A stretch of 64,000 bases of DNA from Acidiluteibacter sp963716125. GTDB lineage: Bacteria > Bacteroidota > Bacteroidia > Flavobacteriales_E > Vicingaceae. The first letter of the stretch is position 1, and each line of letters opens with the position of its first letter. A program made the translations under genes and the position numbers. This document shows positions 25,096 through 34,870 of this stretch, piece after piece. The stretch is from assembly GCA_963716125.1 (NCBI GenBank), contig OY970294.1, positions 3,100,001-3,164,000 on the forward strand. Direction: 5' to 3'. The notes under the pieces were generated by a model. It saw only the letters and a list, made by a program, of their open reading frames with translations, was not told where the DNA came from and did not search any database.

Positions 25096-26886
25096 TTACA
25101 TTTGTTGAGGAACTTCAATCCCTAATAAATTCATATTTTTCTTAATTACATCACCAACTTCTTTCGACAATATAACTCTAAAGTTCTTATTTTCAGAATT
25201 GTCTTCTTTAAAAATACTTACATTTTGGTAAAATGAATTGTACAACTTTACTATTTCATAGGTATAATTAGCAATAATTGCCGGACTCAAACTTTCAGCA
25301 GCCAGTTGAACAATAGACGGAAATTCGTGCAAAGATTTAATTAACTCTTTTTCAAAATCATTCAAAACAATATTTCCTATTGCTCCATCTCCTCCACTAT
25401 TATCTGATTTAGCTTTGGTAACAATAGATTGAATTCGAGCATAGGTATATTGAATAAAAGGACCTGTATTTCCTGCAAAATCAACTGATTCTTTCGGATC
25501 AAATAAAATTCGTTTTTTAGGATCTACTTTTAAAATATAATACTTCAAAGCTGCCATTCCTATTTGATGAAACAGTGTATCTTTTTCCTCAATACCTATA
25601 TTCTCTAACTTCCCTAACTCTTCAGCAATATCTTTAGCTGCATTTTTCATTTCCAGCATCAAATCATCTGCATCTACCACAGTTCCTTCTCTACTTTTCA
25701 TTTTTCCACTTGGTAAATCAACCATTCCATAAGATAAATGCTGAATTCCTTTAGCCCATTCAAATCCAAACTCTTGCAGAATTAAGGCCAAAACATTAAA
25801 GTGATAATCTTGCTCATTCCCTACTACATAAAAATATTTTTCACAATTAAATTCCTCATGACGAATAATGGCTGTACCAATGTCTTGTGTCATATAAACA
25901 GATGTTCCATCAGCCCGAAGTAACAATTTATGATCTAATCCTTTTTCAGTCAAATCAATCCATAAAGAATCATTTTCCTTTCGGTAAACCTTTCCATTTT
26001 CTAATGCTTCTAAAACTTTTTCTTTTCCTATTAAGTAGGTATCTGATTCGTAGTATAATTTATCAAAATCAACACCCATGGTTTTATAGGTTTCTCCAAA
26101 TCCATCATAAACCCAACCATTCATTTCTGTCCATAAATCACGAACAATTTTGTCGCCATTTTCCCACTTTCTCAACATTTCTTGGGCCTCAAGCATAATG
26201 GGAGCTCGTTTTTTAGCCTCCTCTTCCTCTATTCCATTACTAATTAATTCAGCAATTTCCTTTTTGTATTCTTGATCAAATTTTACGTAGTAATTTCCTA
26301 CTAATTTATCACCTTTCAATCCAGAGCTAGCAGGAGTTTCTGCATTTCCAAATTTTTGCCAAGCCAGCATCGATTTACAAATATGTATTCCTCTATCGTT
26401 GATTATTTGAACTTTAAAAACTTCGTGACCATTTGCTTTTAAAATTTCAGCCAAAGAATATCCTAAAAAATTATTTCTTAAATGACCCAAATGCAATGGT
26501 TTATTGGTATTAGGTGAAGAGTATTCCACCATCTTGCGCGATTTGGAGTTAGGCGCAGCAAAACCAAAATTAGCATCTGCTTGAGCCATACTTAAAAATT
26601 CTAACCAATAAGAATCAGAAATTTCTAAATTCAAAAATCCCTTAACTACATTATAATTGACAACCTCACTAGACTTTTCAGATAAGTAAATACCAATTTC
26701 TTCGGCAGTTTGTTCAGGAGATTTTTTAGATGCTCTCAACAAAGGAAAAACAACTAAAGTTATATCCCCTTCAAAATCCTTACGCGTTTTTTGGAGTTGA
26801 ATTGTTTTTTCATCTCCTTCAAAATTATAAAGTGCTGTTAAAGCATCTTTAATTATTTCAAATAATATTTGTTCAATATTTTTCAA
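25096..26886 (-). CDS. argS: Arginyl-tRNA synthetase
   Basis: A class I aminoacyl-tRNA synthetase of 596 residues: N-terminal Add-1 domain, HIGH-like HLGH in NKPLHLGHLRNN (about 132), KMSK-like GKMKSREG near residue 400 and a C-terminal DALR anticodon domain. It charges tRNA-Arg. The start is a TTG at 26884-26886, seven bases after the arginase stop; there is no in-frame ATG nearer the expected N-terminus. It lies in an arginine-centred group with arginase and arginine decarboxylase. Confidence 0.92.
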   Translation of the reverse strand: MKNIEQILFEIIKDALTALYNFEGDEKTIQLQKTRKDFEGDITLVVFPLLRASKKSPEQTAEEIGIYLSEKSSEVVNYNVVKGFLNLEISDSYWLEFLSMAQADANFGFAAPNSKSRKMVEYSSPNTNKPLHLGHLRNNFLGYSLAEILKANGHEVFKVQIINDRGIHICKSMLAWQKFGNAETPASSGLKGDKLVGNYYVKFDQEYKKEIAELISNGIEEEEAKKRAPIMLEAQEMLRKWENGDKIVRDLWTEMNGWVYDGFGETYKTMGVDFDKLYYESDTYLIGKEKVLEALENGKVYRKENDSLWIDLTEKGLDHKLLLRADGTSVYMTQDIGTAIIRHEEFNCEKYFYVVGNEQDYHFNVLALILQEFGFEWAKGIQHLSYGMVDLPSGKMKSREGTVVDADDLMLEMKNAAKDIAEELGKLENIGIEEKDTLFHQIGMAALKYYILKVDPKKRILFDPKESVDFAGNTGPFIQYTYARIQSIVTKAKSDNSGGDGAIGNIVLNDFEKELIKSLHEFPSIVQLAAESLSPAIIANYTYEIVKLYNSFYQNVSIFKEDNSENKNFRVILSKEVGDVIKKNMNLLGIEVPQQM

Positions 26887-26893
26887 TTTCTTT

Positions 26894-27847
26894 TTATTTA
26901 TTTTCTATCAAATTCACAGTTTCTTCCAGAATATCGAATGCAGTTTCAGCCATTAAATTACATTTATTATCTAATGTTGGGTTAATTTCCACCATTTCAA
27001 AAGCCACAATCTTATCACTTTTTAATAATTCTTTTAATAAAGAATGAATTTCATTCGGAGAGTAGCCATTTTTAACTGGCGTGCCAGTACCATAACTCAC
27101 TTCATCGGGATCCATGGAATCCACATCAAAAGATATATATATTTGATCGCAATCGCTTAGTCTTTCCAAAGCCTCTTGAGCTGCTTTCGCTATGCCTTTC
27201 TCTCTTGTTTCGGCAACAGTAAAGTTTTTAATTTGATGCTTTTCCATTAAATGCTCTTCTGGCTCTTCGGTATCTCTGACACCAAAAAACAATAAATTTT
27301 CAGGCAAAATTTTCGGAACAATTCCACCCATACTCTTCAACTCATTCCATTTTTGAAGTGTTAAATCCTTTACTGTTGATACTTGTTTTTCCTCATTATT
27401 CAAAGCCAATGAAATTGCTAATGGCATTCCGTGCATATTGCCTGTCGGAGAAGTATAAGGCGAATGTAAATCACCATGTGCATCAATCCATATAACACCC
27501 AATGTTTTATCGGGATGTGCCATTTTAATACCTGCTATTGTTCCACCAGCACTTCCGTGATCAGCAGCTAATACAATCGGGAAACCATTGTTTTTTAAAG
27601 TTTCACTAACTACCTTACTTACATTTTTATAAACCTCCACTAACCCTTCTATACGAATAGCTGAAGGAGTATTCACCTCATTCCACAGTAGATGATTGAA
27701 GTCCTCAATATGTACTAGGTCATACTTTTGGAAGAAATTACTTTTTTTATTAAGTGAGGCTGTTTTGAGTGCTCTTATCCCTAGGCTTGAACCTCTTGTT
27801 CCTGCGGCTATTTCAGATTCTATTTCTAATAACTGTATGTTGATCAT
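26894..27847 (-). CDS. Arginase / ureohydrolase family protein
   Basis: A 317-residue ureohydrolase with the binuclear Mn ligands of the family: ADHGSAGG, DAHGDLH and SFDVDSMDPD, and a C-terminal FEMVEINPTLD. It likely hydrolyses arginine to ornithine and urea. It is divergent from an arginine decarboxylase, so a role on agmatine (agmatinase) cannot be excluded; the 317-residue length and HGNMHGMPLA region favour arginase. Ornithine would be handled by the ornithine aminotransferase encoded at 54.3 kb. Confidence 0.8.
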   Translation of the reverse strand: MINIQLLEIESEIAAGTRGSSLGIRALKTASLNKKSNFFQKYDLVHIEDFNHLLWNEVNTPSAIRIEGLVEVYKNVSKVVSETLKNNGFPIVLAADHGSAGGTIAGIKMAHPDKTLGVIWIDAHGDLHSPYTSPTGNMHGMPLAISLALNNEEKQVSTVKDLTLQKWNELKSMGGIVPKILPENLLFFGVRDTEEPEEHLMEKHQIKNFTVAETREKGIAKAAQEALERLSDCDQIYISFDVDSMDPDEVSYGTGTPVKNGYSPNEIHSLLKELLKSDKIVAFEMVEINPTLDNKCNLMAETAFDILEETVNLIENK

Positions 27848-27972
27848 AATCTATTTTTTTAATCTCTTCAAAATATATTTTCAAGAGTTTTATCCTTTTA
27901 ATTTAATCAAATTGTAGAATTGTTACTAACTTTACTCTATCAATTAGCAATTTAATGTATCACTTAAGTAAG

Positions 27973-28000
27973 TTACTTTAAATATTTTTACTTAAAGTAA
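27973..28000. promoter_or_regulatory. Inverted repeat, operator candidate for arginine decarboxylase
   Basis: TTACTTTAA (27973-27981) and TTAAAGTAA (27992-28000) form a perfect 9-bp inverted repeat with a 10-bp spacer, so the half-sites are 19 bp centre to centre. It lies in the divergent gap between arginase and arginine decarboxylase, just before a TACATTTT box (28007-28014) that resembles a -7 element. A related CTTAAGTAAG sits next to it. It may be an operator for a regulator responding to arginine or polyamines. Confidence 0.5.
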
Positions 28001-28022
28001 AACACTTACATTTTTAAACACT

Positions 28023-29423
28023 ATGAACAATTCTTACAAAAACCTCATCGAACAAACTTTCGATTTTCCTCAAGAAGGTTACGAAGTAATCGACAATGAA
28101 CTTTATTTCCATGGTATATGTCTTACTGACATTATTAAACAGTATGGCACTCCTCTAAAACTGACTTATTTGCCAAAGATAGGCTCACAAATTAACAAAG
28201 CCAAACGATGGTTTAACGTAGCCATGGCTAAAAGCAACTACAAAGGTAAATACACTTATTGTTATTGTACTAAAAGTTCACACTTTTCTTTTATTTTAAA
28301 TGAAGTTTTGAAACACGATACGCATTTAGAAACATCTTCAGCCTATGATATTGAAATTATCAATGAGCTATACAAAGAGGGTATTTTAAAAAAAGATAGA
28401 TATATTGTTTGCAACGGTTATAAAAGACCCCAATATCTGGAAAATATAGCTCAAATTGCTAATGATGGTTTTAATGTTTTGCCTGTTTTAGACAATATGA
28501 AAGAAATAGAATTCTACAAACAAAACTTTAATAAAAGTTGCAATATTGGCATAAGAATAGCCTCTGAAGAAGAGCCTTCATTTGAGTTCTACACCTCTAG
28601 GTTAGGCATTCGATATAAGGACATTAAATCATTTTATCTGAATGAAATAAAAGGAGACAAACGCTTTAAATTGAAGATGCTTCATTTCTTTATAAATACA
28701 GGCATAAAAGACACGGCTTATTACTGGAGCGAACTTTTAAAATGTTTGAACGTATATGTAGAACTGAAAAAAGTTTGTCCTGAATTAGACTCTTTGAATA
28801 TAGGTGGTGGATTACCCATTAAAAATTCATTGAGTTTTGATTACGATTACGAATATATGGTTGAAGAAATTATCAATCAAATTAAGTTGTATTGCGATAA
28901 ACATCAAGTAGAAGAACCCAATATCTTAACAGAATTTGGATCATTTACAGTTGGTGAAAGTGGTGCATCTATTTATTCCATAATTGATGAAAAAAAACAG
29001 AACGACACAGAAAGATGGTATATGATTGATAGCTCGTTTATAACAACACTTCCCGATGTTTGGGGAATTAGTCAAAAGTATCTTTTGATGGCTATTAATA
29101 ATTGGGATGCTCCTTATCAGCGAGTCAATTTGGGTGGTTTAACATGTGACAGTTTAGATTATTACAACTCTGAAGCGCATGAGAATCAAGTATTTTTACC
29201 TAAATTAGATCATACGGAAAATGTAACTCCTTTATATATTGGATTTTTTAATACAGGTGCTTATCAAGAAGCATTAAGTGGTTTTGGTGGAATAAAACAT
29301 TGTTTAATTCCTTCGCCAAAGCACGTAGTGATTGATAAAGATGCTGATGGAAATATAAGTACACGATTATTTTCAAAAGAACAAAGTCATAAATCAATGT
29401 TAAAATCCTTAGGATATTATTAG
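28023..29423 (+). CDS. Biosynthetic-type arginine decarboxylase (fold-III PLP enzyme)
   Basis: A 466-residue PLP enzyme of the alanine-racemase-like fold. The PLP lysine lies in YCYCTKSSH (the usual A-x-K-A-N position), and the cross-subunit motif TCDSLDYY near residue 375 supplies the catalytic Cys and the Asp that binds the basic substrate side chain. It would form agmatine from arginine, or possibly act on a related diamine precursor. The divergent arginase and adjacent argS support arginine as substrate. It is followed 3 bp later by the enoyl-CoA hydratase gene. Confidence 0.85.
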   Translation: MNNSYKNLIEQTFDFPQEGYEVIDNELYFHGICLTDIIKQYGTPLKLTYLPKIGSQINKAKRWFNVAMAKSNYKGKYTYCYCTKSSHFSFILNEVLKHDTHLETSSAYDIEIINELYKEGILKKDRYIVCNGYKRPQYLENIAQIANDGFNVLPVLDNMKEIEFYKQNFNKSCNIGIRIASEEEPSFEFYTSRLGIRYKDIKSFYLNEIKGDKRFKLKMLHFFINTGIKDTAYYWSELLKCLNVYVELKKVCPELDSLNIGGGLPIKNSLSFDYDYEYMVEEIINQIKLYCDKHQVEEPNILTEFGSFTVGESGASIYSIIDEKKQNDTERWYMIDSSFITTLPDVWGISQKYLLMAINNWDAPYQRVNLGGLTCDSLDYYNSEAHENQVFLPKLDHTENVTPLYIGFFNTGAYQEALSGFGGIKHCLIPSPKHVVIDKDADGNISTRLFSKEQSHKSMLKSLGYY

Positions 29424-29426
29424 TAG

Positions 29427-30200
29427 ATGGAATTTGTAAAATTTGATATAAAAAATAGAGTTGGCTATTTAATTTTAAATAGACCAGATAAAAGAAATGC
29501 ACTAAACGCTGAATTTGTAGAAGAAATTAAAACTACTTTGAAAGCTGCTGAGGCAAATAAGGAGGTAAAAGTAATTGTGATTAAAGCTAAAGGTGATGCA
29601 TTTTGTGCAGGTGCAGATTTAGCTTATTTAAAAAGTTTACAATCCAATTCTTATGAAGAAAATTTGGCAGATTCTACTGCTTTAATGGAATTGTTTGAAT
29701 TGATTTATCACCTTAAAAAGGTTGTAATAGCTCAAGTGGAAGGTCATGCAATAGCAGGCGGATGCGGATTGGCAACAGTTTGCGATATGGTTTTTGCTGT
29801 ACCAGACATCAAATTTGGATACACTGAAGTTAAAATTGGTTTTATCCCGGCTATTGTAAGTATATTTTTAATTAGAAAAATAGGAGAAGCAAAATCAAAA
29901 GAGTTATTATTATCAGGAAATTTAATTGATAGTCAAAACGCACAACAAATAGGATTGGTAAATACCATATGGAACCCCTCAGAAATTGCACAAGAAGTAA
30001 CAGCATATGCTGAAAAACTTTGTTCAGGCAATTCTTCTGACTCTATGGCGATGACAAAAAAATTGATAGCTGATGTTCAGTCGATGTCTGTTGAAGACGG
30101 ATTGAAATATGCTGCAAAACTAAACGCTAAAGCTAGAGAAACAGAGGATTGCAAAAAAGGCATAGCCGCATTTTTGAACAAAGAAAAAATATTTTGGTAA
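29427..30200 (+). CDS. Enoyl-CoA hydratase/isomerase family protein
   Basis: A 257-residue crotonase-fold enzyme: DAFCAGADLAYL for the oxyanion hole and IAGGCGLATVCD, where one of the usual two catalytic glutamates is replaced. The overall lay-out (GFIPAIVSIFLIRKIGEAKSKELLLSG) is typical. The missing glutamate suggests isomerase or other chemistry rather than classic hydration. It starts 3 bp after arginine decarboxylase. Confidence 0.85.
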   Translation: MEFVKFDIKNRVGYLILNRPDKRNALNAEFVEEIKTTLKAAEANKEVKVIVIKAKGDAFCAGADLAYLKSLQSNSYEENLADSTALMELFELIYHLKKVVIAQVEGHAIAGGCGLATVCDMVFAVPDIKFGYTEVKIGFIPAIVSIFLIRKIGEAKSKELLLSGNLIDSQNAQQIGLVNTIWNPSEIAQEVTAYAEKLCSGNSSDSMAMTKKLIADVQSMSVEDGLKYAAKLNAKARETEDCKKGIAAFLNKEKIFW

Positions 30201-30898
30201 AATTAAAATCGCCTTTTAAGGCAACAACTGGATTTGGATTAATTCTGATAATTTGTTTATCAGCCTGTAAAAGTGAATGGCCTTCTAACCATTCGGAGGG
30301 AGAAATTGTATATACCATTAATTATCCTTTTGAGGATTCTACACAATTAATGTTTGATATGATGCCAGCAGAAATGAATTATTATTTCGATGAAAATCAT
30401 ACTAAAAGTGAAATTTCAGCAGGCATGGGTTTATTTAAATCAGCTTACATTACTGATTTAGATAAAAAAAGTTTGAAACAAACAGTTAAGATGTTAAATA
30501 AAAAACATCAATCTCAATTCAAAAAGAAAACTTTTGAAGAAATTAATCCCGCCTATGCTAATTTGGAGATTAAAGAAACTGGAAATACTAAGACTATAGC
30601 TGGGTTTGAGTGCAAAGAGGTGATGGTAAGTCTTCAGAATAAAAAATCGTATAACATATATTATTCTACAGAATTAGGCAAACCTTTCCCTAATTTAGGA
30701 ACACCTTATGAAAAAATTCCGGGCGTTTTAATGCAATATACCATTGAAAATTTTGGCTTAACCATGGAGTTTATAGCAGAAAGTGTTGATTTTAAAGAAG
30801 TAGATTCCGCTATTTTTGAAATTGAAAAAGAATATGAGGATATTTCAGCTTATGAGCTTAATCAACAAATAGAAGCCATCTTTTTGAGTGTGCAATAG
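30194..30898 (+). CDS. Lipoprotein, DUF4412-like
   Basis: From a TTG start at 30194 that overlaps the preceding stop, the protein has 234 residues. A lipobox, LSAC (Cys about residue 24), follows a hydrophobic stretch, and the mature part reads as a repeated beta-strand domain (GEIVYTINYPF ... TIAGFECKEVMV ... YYSTELG) of the DUF4412/GLPGLI type. It is likely a periplasm-facing outer- or inner-membrane lipoprotein of unknown role. The frame is open to an earlier ATG at 30149 that would overlap the enoyl-CoA hydratase by 52 bp; the TTG is more credible. Confidence 0.6.
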   Translation: MVKLKSPFKATTGFGLILIICLSACKSEWPSNHSEGEIVYTINYPFEDSTQLMFDMMPAEMNYYFDENHTKSEISAGMGLFKSAYITDLDKKSLKQTVKMLNKKHQSQFKKKTFEEINPAYANLEIKETGNTKTIAGFECKEVMVSLQNKKSYNIYYSTELGKPFPNLGTPYEKIPGVLMQYTIENFGLTMEFIAESVDFKEVDSAIFEIEKEYEDISAYELNQQIEAIFLSVQ

Positions 30899-31009
30899 AG
30901 GCAATTGAAAATGAAGAATTAAAAATTCTCATTCTTAAATCAGCGCCGAAACCTGAAGGTTATTTCCTGCAAACATTTCAGAAAATTGACAAATAGCTGA
31001 AGACATTAA

Positions 31010-31028
31010 CAAAACCTTGCAGGTTTTG
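31010..31028. repeat. Perfect palindrome in the gap before ftsK
   Basis: CAAAACCTTGCAGGTTTTG is an 8-bp perfect inverted repeat with a 3-bp loop, in the 282-bp gap 30899-31180. It is preceded by other AAACCTG-type pieces (CGAAACCTGAAGG, 30946-30958), suggesting a dispersed palindromic repeat that could also act as a terminator for the lipoprotein gene. Nothing else recognisable is in this gap. Confidence 0.65.
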
Positions 31029-31180
31029 TCTCCGATTAAATCATCTCAATTAACATAATAATCCTCAATTGTAAATTCTCAATTAAATAATTACTTATTA
31101 GCAATTATTTGTTAGCAATTATCGTTCATTCTATACTATATCTTCATTGATTTGTTAAATTTGAGTTACAGAAAAAAGGG

Positions 31181-33767
31181 ATGGCAAAAAATCAATTTAA
31201 AACAGAAAGTACAGACAATCAAAAGACTGAGGAAAAAGTAAAGAAAAAAAAGAAGAAAATTTTTAAAAGTGGCGGCGAAAAAATTAAAGCTACTGGTAAT
31301 TTTTTTAAAGATGATAGAACTAAAAATGTCATTGGTATTTTCTTTATTCTCTTTTCAGCTATCTTATTAATTGCGCTCTCGTCTTTCCTATTTACATGGG
31401 AAGCAGATCAAAGCAAATTAGAAGTCTCTATTTCAGACTTTTTATTTAATGCAGATCTAAAAGCAGAAAACTGGTTGGGAAAATTTGGTGCAGCTATTTC
31501 ACATCTATTTATTTTTAAATGGTTTGGTGTTGCGTCTTTTCTATTTGTTGGCTTATTTTTTCTAATAGGATTTAAAATACTTTTTAAAATTTCCTTATTG
31601 CCATTGGGGAAATCCTTTAGAATTTCATTCTTTTTAATCATATTCCTATCCTTATTATTGAGTTTTTTCTTCAACCAATTCCTCTTCTATTTAGGTGGTG
31701 GATTCGGGTTTTTTATTAATCAATGGCTGCAAAGTATTTTAGGATACGTAGGGACTGGTTTTCTTATAACGTTTGCCTTCTTATGTTTTCTCGTTATTTC
31801 ATTTAATGTCTCTTTTTCTAATTTATTCAATACCCAGAAAGAAGAAGATGTGATTGATGCAGAAAATACAGATTCAATTTCAGATGATCAATCTTTTTCT
31901 GAAAACTTAGTAACGGATCAATATAATAAAGAAGATGAGTCAGCAGATGCTTCAATCACTGCAGAGTCTGCAGATGATGAAGATAATATGGAGGGTAACC
32001 CATCCGACGCTAAAACGATGGAGGGTAAAGAACAAAATGAAGTAGAACTATCAAAAGAAATTCCAGAAGAACCTACCAAAGAGGCGACAGATGATGATGG
32101 ATTTTCTTATGAAGTAGCTGAGGAAGAAGCAACAGTTGCTGTAGAAGAAAAAGAAGCTGAGAAAAGTGATGACGATATTAGCCTAGAAATAGAGGACACT
32201 GAAGAAGATGATGAATTAAGTGATGACGAATTAGATAGCCGTGTAAAAGAGTTTGGTGAATACGATAGTACATTAGATTTACCACACTATAAAACTCCAC
32301 CTATTGATATCTTGAAAGATTATGGTGGTGGCAGCATTAAAGTGGATAAGGAAGAATTAGAAAATAACAAAAACAGAATTGTCAAAACGCTTGAGAACTA
32401 TAATATCAAAATAGACAGTATAAAGGCAACTGTAGGCCCTACTGTAACATTATATGAAATTATTCCTGCACCTGGCGTTCGTATTTCTAAAATTAAAAAC
32501 TTAGAAGACGATATCGCCTTGAGTTTAGCAGCTTTGGGAATTAGAATTATTGCTCCTATTCCTGGCAAAGGCACAATTGGTATAGAAGTGCCTAATCGAA
32601 AATCCAGATATTGTTTCTATGCGATCGGTGATTGCATCAGAAAAGTTTCAAAACTCTAAATATGATTTACCTGTTGTAATAGGAAAAACCATCTCTAATG
32701 AAACCTTTGTTTTTGATTTAGCCAAAATGCCTCACCTTTTAATGGCAGGAGCAACTGGACAAGGCAAATCAGTTGGACTGAATGCCGTTTTAGCATCTTT
32801 ACTATATAAGAAGCATCCATCTCAACTGAAGTTTGTTTTAGTCGATCCTAAAAAGGTGGAATTGACTTTATTTAATAAAATTGAAAGGCACTTTTTGGCT
32901 AAACTACCCGATAGTGAAGAAGCCATTATTACTGATAATCAAAAGGTAATCAATACATTAAATTCATTATGTATTGAAATGGATTCGCGTTATGAATTAT
33001 TGAAAAATGCTTTTGTTAGAAATATTAAAGAGTACAATGCGAAATTCATCAAAAGAAAATTAAGTCCTGAAAAGGGACATAAATATCTGCCTTACATAGT
33101 AGTAGTGATTGATGAGTTTGCCGATTTAATAATGACAGCCGGTAAAGAAGTAGAGCAGCCGATTGCTCGAATAGCACAATTGGCAAGAGCGATTGGAATT
33201 CACTTAATCATTGCCACTCAAAGACCTTCTACCAATATTATTACAGGTTCAATCAAAGCTAACTTCCCAGCTAGAATTGCTTTTAGAGTTACCTCAGGAA
33301 TTGATTCAAGAACTATTTTAGATTCAGGTGGAGCGGAACAATTAATTGGTAGAGGAGATATGCTTTTATCTAACGGAAGTGATTTGATTCGTTTGCAATG
33401 TGCATTTATAGATACACCAGAAGTAGAATTATTAACAGAATTTATTGGCAATCAACGAGCTTACCCTGATGCATTTTTATTGCCTGAATATGTGGATGAG
33501 AATGGAAGTGGCAGTGCACCTGGAGATGTTGATTTATCTGATAGAGATGCTTTATTTGACGATGCGGCAAGAATTATTGTTCAGCACCAACAAGGTTCGG
33601 CATCTTTATTGCAAAGAAGGTTGAAGCTGGGTTATAACAGAGCAGGTAGAATTATAGATCAATTGGAAGCTGCAGGAATTATAGGACAGTTTGAAGGAAG
33701 TAAAGCCAGACAAGTTTTAATTCAAGATGAAATGAGTTTGGAACAATATTTGAAAGATATGAATTAA
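31181..33767 (+). pseudogene. ftsK: DNA translocase FtsK, interrupted by a one-base frameshift
   Basis: Two frames of one gene. The first part (31181-32659) has a Lys-rich N-terminus, four transmembrane helices and an acidic linker; the second (open from before 32619) has the RecA-like motor with Walker A GATGQGKS, Walker B VVIDEFADLI and the C-terminal gamma (KOPS-binding) domain. At 32599-32602 the run AAAA in CGAAAATCC should be AAA, which restores VPNRNPDIVSMRSVIAS and a protein of 861 residues. FtsK is needed for chromosome segregation, so the extra A is probably a sequencing or assembly error rather than a real mutation. Confidence 0.9.
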
Positions 33768-33785
33768 ATAATTTAAAACAATCAG

Positions 33786-34433
33786 ATGAAAAAATTAATC
33801 ACACTTACAATCATTGCATTAGGATTTAATGTAGCATTTGCTCAGCAAGATCCAAAAGCAAAGGGAATACTAGATAAATTAAGTGCTAAAGCAAAAACAT
33901 TTAAAACCATTTCTGCTACTTTTGAATACGAATTGAATAATGAAACAGCCGGTATAAATGAAACTCAAAATGGGAGTTTAATTAGTAAAGGCGAAAAATA
34001 CAATTTAAATATTGCAGGTCAGAATGTAATTTCTGATGGAAAAACCAAATGGACGTATATTGAAGATGCAGGAGAAGTTCAAATTGATGTAGCTAGCACA
34101 GGTGAAGAAGAAGCTTTAAATCCTTCAAAAATTTTAACCATTTATGAAGATGGTTTTAAGTATAAGTTTGAAAAGGAAGTAAAAATAGATGGCAAAACCT
34201 TACAAGTCATTAAATTATTTCCTGAAAAAGCCGATGAAAAACCATTTCACTCTGCTTTATTATATGTTGATAAAGTTAAAAACGAAGTAACCAAAATTGA
34301 ATTAAAAGGAAAAGATGGTTCTGATTATACCTATACCATTAAATCTTTTGAAATCAATAAAGATATCCCTGATTCAAAATTTACTTTTAATACGGCTAAA
34401 CATCCTGAAGTAGAAGTGATAGATTTGAGATAA
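33786..34433 (+). CDS. LolA-like outer-membrane lipoprotein carrier
   Basis: A 215-residue periplasmic protein: signal peptide to about residue 19 (NVAFA), then a LolA fold (YELNNETAGINETQNGSLISKGEKYNLN ... KTKWTYIE ... DSKFTF). It is expected to shuttle lipoproteins from the inner to the outer membrane. It lies 19 bp after ftsK, an arrangement common in this phylum. Its last 20 codons, stop and terminator are exactly duplicated at 37753-37882. Confidence 0.8.
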   Translation: MKKLITLTIIALGFNVAFAQQDPKAKGILDKLSAKAKTFKTISATFEYELNNETAGINETQNGSLISKGEKYNLNIAGQNVISDGKTKWTYIEDAGEVQIDVASTGEEEALNPSKILTIYEDGFKYKFEKEVKIDGKTLQVIKLFPEKADEKPFHSALLYVDKVKNEVTKIELKGKDGSDYTYTIKSFEINKDIPDSKFTFNTAKHPEVEVIDLR

Positions 34434-34500
34434 GAATCAATTATTTAATATATTAGAAAAGCATCTTAGTGAGAACTGAGATGCTTTTTTTTGGGTTAAA
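34371..34500 (+). repeat. 130-bp direct repeat, left copy (lolA 3' end plus terminator)
   Basis: Identical by eye to 37753-37882 over 130 bases (period 3382 bp). It carries the last codons of the lolA-like gene, the stop and the terminator. The 3.25 kb between the copies has unrelated content. Confidence 0.95.
34457..34492 (+). terminator. Terminator of the lolA-like gene
   Basis: AAAAGCATCT pairs with AGATGCTTTT across an 18-base loop and is followed by eight T. Confidence 0.85.
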
Positions 34501-34569
34501 ATATTTCAATTTACCTGGCTGTTGTTTATAACCTGAGTTCGATTATTATTTAAAAAATTGCCACCATTA

Positions 34570-34821
34570 ATACCAATTAAGTTTTTAAATGCCGCATATA
34601 ATTATAAGTTGCCTTTTTAAAAACGTAGAATTGGTAAATGCCTGTCCGACCGACAGGCGGACCGAGATGCTAACAAACAAGCAGACGAACGCTTGCGCAT
34701 GAGCTTGTGCCATCGCTAGCCTACTTCACCGTAGTGCACGAAGGCTGAAAAGCTAAGGCGACATGCGATCAGCATTGGTGCAGGTACGAAGTTTGCGACA
34801 TTTGATAGCTAATTCGGTATA
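34570..34821 (+). repeat. MITE-like dispersed repeat, copy 1
   Basis: Ends are imperfect inverted repeats (ATACCAATTAA at the left, TAATTCGGTAT at the right). Shared blocks with the inverted copy at 60124-60261 include AAGTTTTTAAATGCCGCATATAA, seen in parts, ACGTAGAATTGGTAAATGCC and GCGACAT near the right end. This copy carries an extra relatively GC-rich insert of about 115 bp containing GCCTGTC-CGACC-GACAGGC, a 7-bp hairpin. No coding capacity. The rest of the gap 34501-34870 shows nothing recognisable. Confidence 0.75.
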
Positions 34822-34870
34822 AGTTATCACTTTTTATGGAGTAAAATATTACTTAACGAATATCTATACG

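Noticed and set aside
32619..33767. Separate gene for the FtsK motor domain
   Set aside because: It continues the same protein across one extra A and no ribosome-binding site or domain start is present; treated as one broken gene.
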